Assembly (NCBI GenBank): GCA_017305195.1
Contig: JAFKMU010000038.1
Span: 112,372-176,371 of the forward strand
Origin: Verrucomicrobiota bacterium
GTDB lineage: Bacteria > Verrucomicrobiota > Verrucomicrobiia > Chthoniobacterales > Terrimicrobiaceae
Length of the DNA stretch: 64,000 nt
Reading direction: 5' to 3'
Each line of letters starts with the position of its first letter. Positions within the stretch are counted from its first letter, which is position 1. Positions 59,641 to 64,000 of the stretch are shown piece after piece. The position numbers were made by a program, and so were the translations under genes. The notes beneath the pieces are model-generated. The model did no database searches. It was not told where the DNA came from and worked only from the letters and a program-made list of their open reading frames with translations.

Positions 59641-59713
59641 AAACCTGTCTCCCCTCCCGTAAAACGCACTTTCGCCCCCGCAACTGGTCGGCTATAGTCG
59701 CGGCCACCAACCC

Positions 59714-59989
59714 ATGAAAAGGCTCCTGCTCCACGTTGCCGCCGCCGCTGTCACCGCGACCCTTCTTTCCTCCTGCGTCACGCAGAGCGTGATCGCCACC
59801 GCGCAGGGCAGCCCCGGCCCGATGGACCCGCCCGACATGCCCCCGCGTCCGCCACAACCCCTGGCCTACGCCCTCGTCCCCCTCGTCTTCCCCATCGACC
59901 TCGTCTTCTGGCCCGTGGAATACTTCTTCACGCAGAACCAGACCATCTCCTCCACCCCACCCCGCAAAGGCGTGGAGTTTACGTATTAG
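59714..59989 (+). CDS. Small lipoprotein
   Basis: 91 aa. Lipobox TLLSSC after a hydrophobic AAAAVTA core, a Pro-rich stretch (MDPPDMPPRPPQP) and a hydrophobic YALVPLVFPIDLVFWPVEYF segment, which could be a YceK-like membrane-associated region. Function unknown. Confidence 0.65.
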   Translation: MKRLLLHVAAAAVTATLLSSCVTQSVIATAQGSPGPMDPPDMPPRPPQPLAYALVPLVFPIDLVFWPVEYFFTQNQTISSTPPRKGVEFTY

Positions 59990-60068
59990 GGAACTGGCAC
60001 TCGGGAGGGCCGGAGCCGTCCGTGCGCTCCGAGGTTGTGACCTCGGGAAAATCTGCTACCTGTAAGCC

Positions 60069-60173
60069 ATGCCCGCGACCGTCGATCTCCAGCAAATGAC
60101 CGTGGCCGAAAAGCTCCGGCTCATGGAGTCCCTCTGGCATGATCTCTCCCGCGAAGCGACCAAGGCGGAGTAG
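60069..60173 (+). pseudogene. Truncated addiction-module antitoxin (Unstab_antitox type)
   Basis: 34 codons: LQQMTVAEKLRLMESLWHDL is the typical N-terminus of the ~75-residue TIGR02574/Unstab_antitox family, but TAG follows at SREATKAE, cutting the C-terminal toxin-binding half. No ParE-like toxin is found downstream. A remnant of a lost TA pair. Confidence 0.6.
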
Positions 60174-60358
60174 GTTTCGAGAGGGAGACCCGGCTGCCGC
60201 CTCGGGGCGGGTGCCGGGCCACCTTTGCGTCTTGACGAGGGAGGCCGCAGGAAACCGCTCAGCCTGCAGCGACCCGCAGAGTCGTTCACCACGCGGAGAC
60301 GAGCCTATTATTCCTGACAACAATGGCCGACTGGCGAAGAAGGTTCGGGATATGCCAA

Positions 60359-60685
60359 CTAAAGGTCGGCCGCCTTCTTCCTTTGTTTACAAAGCCGCCT
60401 CGCCAACCAGAGCGAGAGCGCCAAGAATGCCAGGATCGTGAAGTAGGTGAGAAAAAGGTTATCGTAGTCAATGACCCGATAGTTCCTGTCACTCACGGGA
60501 ACCGAATCCCATATCCAAAAATGACCATCGGGAGGGGTTCCGGCAGTCCGCACGACATGCACCCACGGCGGGAATATGGTAACGCAAACCGCTACTATGG
60601 AGAAAAACGTCAGGATGAGGACGGAGAGCCTTCTTTTCACAAAAGAAACCTTGGCGCGTTTTATCAGGCTGGTGCATTCAGGCAA
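60359..60685 (-). CDS. Membrane protein, two predicted helices
   Basis: 108 aa. Helix 1 LSVLILTFFSIVAVCVTIF, an external loop with WVHVVRTAGTPPDG and WDSVPVSDRNYRV, helix 2 YFTILAFLALSLWLA, ending in a basic tail RRLCKQRKKA. Composition differs from shadow frames and supports a real gene. Function unknown. Follows the next gene by 32 bp in the same direction. Confidence 0.55.
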   Translation of the reverse strand: MPECTSLIKRAKVSFVKRRLSVLILTFFSIVAVCVTIFPPWVHVVRTAGTPPDGHFWIWDSVPVSDRNYRVIDYDNLFLTYFTILAFLALSLWLARRLCKQRKKAADL

Positions 60686-60717
60686 GATTCCGGTCCCCGG
60701 TTCTCATGCGGGATAAA

Positions 60718-61098
60718 TCATCGGCTCGGTCTTTTCTGCCTGTCCGTCGTGAGGAAGACCATGGCCGGGATACAGAAAATACACCCGAGCGCGACGTTGA
60801 TCAAAGACCAGGGAAACGGCACAAAAACCAGCGATCCCAGGATCATTGCGATCCCGTAAATCGATCCCCCCAATGCCAGGAAATACCCAGCCCACGACAT
60901 GCCCAAAGCGCTGCCCGCTCCCAAGGTCACAAGTAGCGCCGCCAAAGAGAAAAGCCCGCCCAGATCGCGGCCGCCTGATAATCTATTCGGCATATTTAGC
61001 AGGGCGATAGCGAGAGCTCCCGCGCCGATCATGATGGCGAGAATGCCAACTATTCTCAGCGTCATTCGTTTGGTGAGGGGCATACCTTGTGTCGCCAT
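60718..61098 (-). CDS. Membrane protein, four predicted helices
   Basis: 126 aa from ATG 61098 (ATG 61083 alternative). Hydrophobic segments LRIVGILAIMIGAGALAIAL, LFSLAALLVTLGAGSALG, YFLALGGSIYGIAMILGSLV and LINVALGCIFCIPAMVFL, basic tail QKRPSR. Unknown function; probably co-transcribed with the two-helix protein. Confidence 0.6.
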   Translation of the reverse strand: MATQGMPLTKRMTLRIVGILAIMIGAGALAIALLNMPNRLSGGRDLGGLFSLAALLVTLGAGSALGMSWAGYFLALGGSIYGIAMILGSLVFVPFPWSLINVALGCIFCIPAMVFLTTDRQKRPSR

Positions 61099-61169
61099 GC
61101 TGGGGAAAATTCATTCGTGGATCAATCGGGGATTCAAGGGAATGGCAGACACCCCCGTTTCATCGCGAC

Positions 61170-61282
61170 GAATCGCGCGAGCAATGGTCGCATTTGCCAC
61201 CTGATTCCAATCCATCAATGTTGATGTTTGGCGTCGGCCTCCGATTTTCCGAGACATGGAAATTATAGGCCGACCCCTCGCC
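61170..61282 (+). repeat. Direct repeat copy 1 flanking Fic gene
   Basis: Aligns with 62955-63068 in the same orientation: GAATCGCG, GAGCAATGG-CGCATT, CTGATTC, TTGATGTTTG-CG, CGAGACATG, AAATTATAGGC, CGACCCCTCGCC shared. On the minus strand it contains TATAATTTC before an ATG, but the frame corresponding to the small ORF of copy 2 is shifted by one base. Confidence 0.8.
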
Positions 61283-61402
61283 GCCGTTGCTCTCACTGAT
61301 CGGCGGTTACTTCTTCATGTGGGTCGATTAAATCAAAAAAACGGAGATAAAATTGTCGCTAAATCAAAAATAATGGCGGATATTTCGTTTTAAATCAAAT
61401 CC

Positions 61403-62905
61403 GTGGGCGTTCCTCTTTCCAAAAGCGAAATCGTTATCTCCCGGCCGGAGAACCGGGATGCCATCAAGCGCGCCCTCCAAAAGCAGAAACTGCGGCGGCT
61501 CGCTCCCCGGCTCTATACCACGGCGGTGGAGGCGGAGCCAGCGGCCATCGTCAAACGCAATGTCTGGGCCATCGCGGCAGAGCTTTTGCCCGGGGCGCTG
61601 ATCGTGGATCGGACGGCGTTGGAAAATCGCCCGGCCTCCGACGGCTCGGTCTTCCTCGTGGCGGACCGTTCGTACGATCTGGTGCTGCCGGGTATTACCT
61701 TTCGCCCGAGGGCGGGGTTCGGCCCCATCGCGGGAGTGGACAGGCCATTCCTGGGAGGGCTGTGGATGTCGGCTCCCGGCAGGGCGTTGTTGGAAAACAT
61801 GCGGCCGAGCCGGGCGCGGAATCATGTGCGTCCCACTCTCTCGCGGGCGGAACTGGAGGGCTGGATGGAGAGCCTGTTGCGGCGGGGCGGTGGCGCGGAA
61901 AAGCTCAACGCCCTGCGCGATGAGGTGAGGGAGCTGGCCGGACCCTTGCGCATGGAGGAGGAGGCGCAGGAGCTTTCGCAACTCATCTCCACGCTGCTCG
62001 GGACGCACGACACCCGGCTGGTGACGGTGGGGGCAAAGGCCCGCTCCCGGGGGCTGGGCTACGATCCCGAGCGGTTGGAACTCTTTGAGACCCTGCGCAT
62101 CGCGCTCGCGCAGACCCCGTTTACCCGCATTCCCGCGCGGAGGCATGCGGAGTATCTGCCGTTCTTTGAGGCTTACTTTTCCAACTACATCGAGGGCACG
62201 GAGTTTGAGATCGGCGAGGCCTACGACATCGTATTCGAGGGCGCGATCCCGGTGGAACGCCCGGACGACGCGCACGATATCCTGGGCACGTTTCGGGTCG
62301 TGTCGGATGCCTCGGAGATGGCGAGAGTGGCCGGGTCGCCGGAGGATTTTCTGGAACTCCTCAAATACCGGCACGCCATCATCATGGAGGGCCGCCGGGA
62401 CATGCGACCGGGGGAGTTTAAGATCAAGAGCAACCGCTGGGGAGAAACGATCTTTGTGGAGCCGGAGCTGGTGGAGGGAACTCTGATGCGAGGTTTTGAG
62501 ATTCTCCAGAGCCTGGGCGATCCCATGGCCCGAGCCGTGTTTGTGATGTTTCTCATCGCCGAGGTTCACCCCTTTGCCGATGGCAACGGGCGCGTGGCCC
62601 GGATCATGATGAATGCCGAACTCGTCCACGCGGGCGAGGAGCGGATCATCATCCCGACGGTTTTTCGCTCGGAGTATCTCCAGTCGCTCAAGGCCTTGAC
62701 TCACAACGACCGCGCATCCGCGTTGATCGACGTGCTTTCCTTTGCCCAGCGGTATGTCTCGGAGATCGACTTCGCGGAATACGCCACCGCCCTGCGCATG
62801 CTGACCGAGTCCCGGGCATTCGGAAAACCCGCCGACGCCATGGGCGCGGGAGACCGCCTTATTCTGCCGTCCCGGCAGGGGCAGCGGCATGCCCCTCCTG
62901 CCTAA
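61403..62905 (+). CDS. Fic-domain protein with N-terminal AbiEi-like region
   Basis: 500 aa from GTG 61403. Residues ~1-140 resemble the wHTH/AbiEi antitoxin-like domain (KQKLRRLAPRLYTTAVEAEP). The inhibitory motif Ser260-x3-Glu264-Gly265 (SNYIEG) precedes the Fic core HPFADGNGR with His389. Fic enzymes AMPylate target hydroxyls; the SxxxEG helix restrains them, so this is a class II-type layout. The gene is bracketed by ~113-bp direct repeats (61170-61282; 62955-63068), which suggests a transferable unit. The substrate is unknown. Confidence 0.88.
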   Translation: MGVPLSKSEIVISRPENRDAIKRALQKQKLRRLAPRLYTTAVEAEPAAIVKRNVWAIAAELLPGALIVDRTALENRPASDGSVFLVADRSYDLVLPGITFRPRAGFGPIAGVDRPFLGGLWMSAPGRALLENMRPSRARNHVRPTLSRAELEGWMESLLRRGGGAEKLNALRDEVRELAGPLRMEEEAQELSQLISTLLGTHDTRLVTVGAKARSRGLGYDPERLELFETLRIALAQTPFTRIPARRHAEYLPFFEAYFSNYIEGTEFEIGEAYDIVFEGAIPVERPDDAHDILGTFRVVSDASEMARVAGSPEDFLELLKYRHAIIMEGRRDMRPGEFKIKSNRWGETIFVEPELVEGTLMRGFEILQSLGDPMARAVFVMFLIAEVHPFADGNGRVARIMMNAELVHAGEERIIIPTVFRSEYLQSLKALTHNDRASALIDVLSFAQRYVSEIDFAEYATALRMLTESRAFGKPADAMGAGDRLILPSRQGQRHAPPA

Positions 62906-63042
62906 ACGGGCTTCCTAAAGCGGGGTTCTGGTCGCGCACCCTCCTGCAGCTCGTGAATCGCGAGAGCAATGGGCGCATTGCGGCCTGATTCAGGCCCATC
63001 AAATTTGATGTTTGACGCCGGCTGACGATTTCTTCGAGACAT
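62902..63042 (-). CDS. Possible 46-residue protein inside repeat copy 2
   Basis: ATG 63042 has TATAAT seven bases upstream on the minus strand (near-leaderless). MSRRNRQPASNIKFDGPESG and RNAPIALAIHELQEG read as a basic small protein; the stop overlaps the Fic stop on the other strand. In repeat copy 1 the same frame is broken by a 1-bp difference. Real or repeat-borne noise cannot be decided here. Confidence 0.35.
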   Translation of the reverse strand: MSRRNRQPASNIKFDGPESGRNAPIALAIHELQEGARPEPRFRKPV

Positions 63043-63068
63043 GTAAATTATAGGCCCGACCCCTCGCC
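62955..63068 (+). repeat. Direct repeat copy 2 flanking Fic gene
   Basis: Partner of 61170-61282, same orientation, roughly three quarters identical by eye. The span between the copies holds exactly one gene, the Fic protein. Confidence 0.8.
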
Positions 63069-63075
63069 TCTCTCT

Positions 63076-63750
63076 TCAGGGTAGATTGGGGTCGATAGTA
63101 TTTCCCGTTGAGACTTGCGTTTCTATCGGTGAGTAAAGTACACTATTTATTTGAAATTTTACAACGCCGCGTTGCATTAATGCTTGAATTGCTTGAGAAA
63201 CAATCGCGGGTCGTAAACCTAAAGTCTCCGCTAGCGCGCGATGTGTTCCGGTTGGCCAAGGTTGTTTGGGTAATGTTTTTCTCACCAGCTCAATGGTGTC
63301 CTCATCTAATTTTTGAGGTTTAATAAATTTTGGCGGCTTTTCGGTAATTAGCTTACTCTCAATGCCTGTGAATAATCTTACAGCTTTAAATGTGGCGCCG
63401 CAATTTTTGCATTTTGTTGTAATGCTTGAATGAGGCAGTGAATCGATTTCCACTGAATTTTTTGAATGGCATGAGGGGCATGATGCGTCTGCGGCTTCCG
63501 GGTGCCTGACTGAAAGAATAAAACCTTCATTCTCGTGGTAAGTGGACATGAGCTTTACGCCGCATTCTTTGCACGGAAGCGCTTTGAAACTCCGTGGAGA
63601 GGCTCTTTGCCGGTATTCGATTTTGCATCCGCAGGCTGGGCAGTTCGATGCGGTGGATTGCTTGGGCTCTTTCTTGCGAACGCTTTTTGGAATTGTCGTA
63701 TCGCTCAATTGAGACATTGCGATACGCAGATCTCTTTTAAGAGATTCCAC
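63076..63750 (-). CDS. Zinc-ribbon and winged-helix protein, lower-GC, start uncertain
   Basis: 224 aa from GTG 63750. Three Cys pairs form ribbons: CPACGCKIEY, LPCKECGVKL, CPSCHSKN and CKNCGATF. A C-terminal winged helix follows (THRALAETLGLRPAIVSQAI; LMQRGVVKFQINSVLY). The frame stays open upstream to the window end and encodes a coiled coil (EELKDLIERIESTLEDQRN) without ATG, GTG or TTG, so the true 5' end may be lost. Base composition is clearly more AT-rich than neighbours, a sign of transfer. Likely a DNA-binding or regulatory protein. Confidence 0.6.
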   Translation of the reverse strand: MESLKRDLRIAMSQLSDTTIPKSVRKKEPKQSTASNCPACGCKIEYRQRASPRSFKALPCKECGVKLMSTYHENEGFILSVRHPEAADASCPSCHSKNSVEIDSLPHSSITTKCKNCGATFKAVRLFTGIESKLITEKPPKFIKPQKLDEDTIELVRKTLPKQPWPTGTHRALAETLGLRPAIVSQAIQALMQRGVVKFQINSVLYSPIETQVSTGNTIDPNLP

Positions 63751-63893
63751 TTCATGCCAAACTGAATCAGCAGTGATTGAAGATCTTGCGAGCTTGTTGC
63801 GTTGGTCTTCTAGCGTTGATTCAATTCGTTCAATGAGATCTTTTAGTTCCTCTTGTTTTTCTTCTTGTTCTTCAAGGCTGCTGCGGCGCGCAA

Positions 63894-64000
63894 CTACCCG
63901 CCCGCCGCCTGCAACAGTTTCACCATGGCTTCGTACCCGCGCTGGCGCGCATGCGTGAGCGGCGTCACGCCCTCTGCGTCCGCCAGGCGCGGATCGGCAC
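63894..64000 (-). CDS. C-terminal end of an ankyrin-repeat protein, cut by window edge
   Basis: The last 34 codons before TAG (63894-63896) read ADPRLADAEGVTPLTHARQR then GYEAMVKLLQAAGG, an ankyrin repeat with the G-x-TPL and LL motifs. GC-rich like the host chromosome, in contrast to the gene on its left. Confidence 0.75.
   Translation of the reverse strand, partial: ADPRLADAEGVTPLTHARQRGYEAMVKLLQAAGG

Overview
The window is high-GC chromosomal DNA, most likely from a Verrucomicrobiota bacterium (Spartobacteria- or Terrimicrobium-like; an inference). The support is four or five PEP-CTERM surface proteins with the VPEP/VPES + hydrophobic segment + Arg tail, DG-motif pseudopilins, several LacI regulators beside glycoside hydrolases, and weak Shine-Dalgarno use. 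No rRNA or tRNA gene was seen.

Layout. 0-14.3 kb: two carbohydrate-use loci. The first has a LacI regulator, a PEP-CTERM beta-repeat protein, a beta-sandwich protein, a clan GH-A hydrolase with a CBM9-like end, and an SGNH esterase. The second has a divergent LacI, a tandem pair of related exported proteins, a PL22-like oligogalacturonate-lyase propeller, a pseudopilin, an MFS transporter and a Gfo/Idh/MocA oxidoreductase. 14.3-19.2 kb: a MITE inserted exactly at the stop codon of a PEP-CTERM reading frame that is itself interrupted by an in-frame UAG, then a CBM9 gene remnant, an SDR, a LytS/LytTR-type two-component pair and a lipoprotein.

19.6-41.5 kb: a podovirus-type prophage late module, all on the minus strand: tail fibre, accessory tail genes, lysis cassette, terminases, capsid, tail tubular proteins, internal virion proteins. 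No integrase, repressor, replication gene or portal was found, and a toxin-antitoxin pair occupies the portal position. At its 3' end a giant polyvalent protein (HExxH protease motif, C-terminal PBECR-like nuclease tip) is followed by an orphan second tip and by a 5'-truncated paralogue carrying a kinase-like tip. Each junction holds a copy of a convergent ~150-nt RNA-like transcription unit. This tip-cassette array is the best candidate for an undescribed system.

41.8-56 kb: pyruvate:ferredoxin oxidoreductase, a GH42-like protein with its acid/base Glu replaced by Gln, a second pseudopilin/PEP-CTERM/LacI locus, a GH67-like protein and a PEP-CTERM-anchored pepsin-like protein. 56-64 kb: an accessory region with a minimal nucleotidyltransferase, a degenerate repeat array, an inverted pair of paralogues separated by a second MITE copy, a truncated antitoxin, a Fic gene bracketed by direct repeats, an AT-richer zinc-ribbon gene and the end of an ankyrin gene.

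All calls come from reading the sequence. No database search was run.
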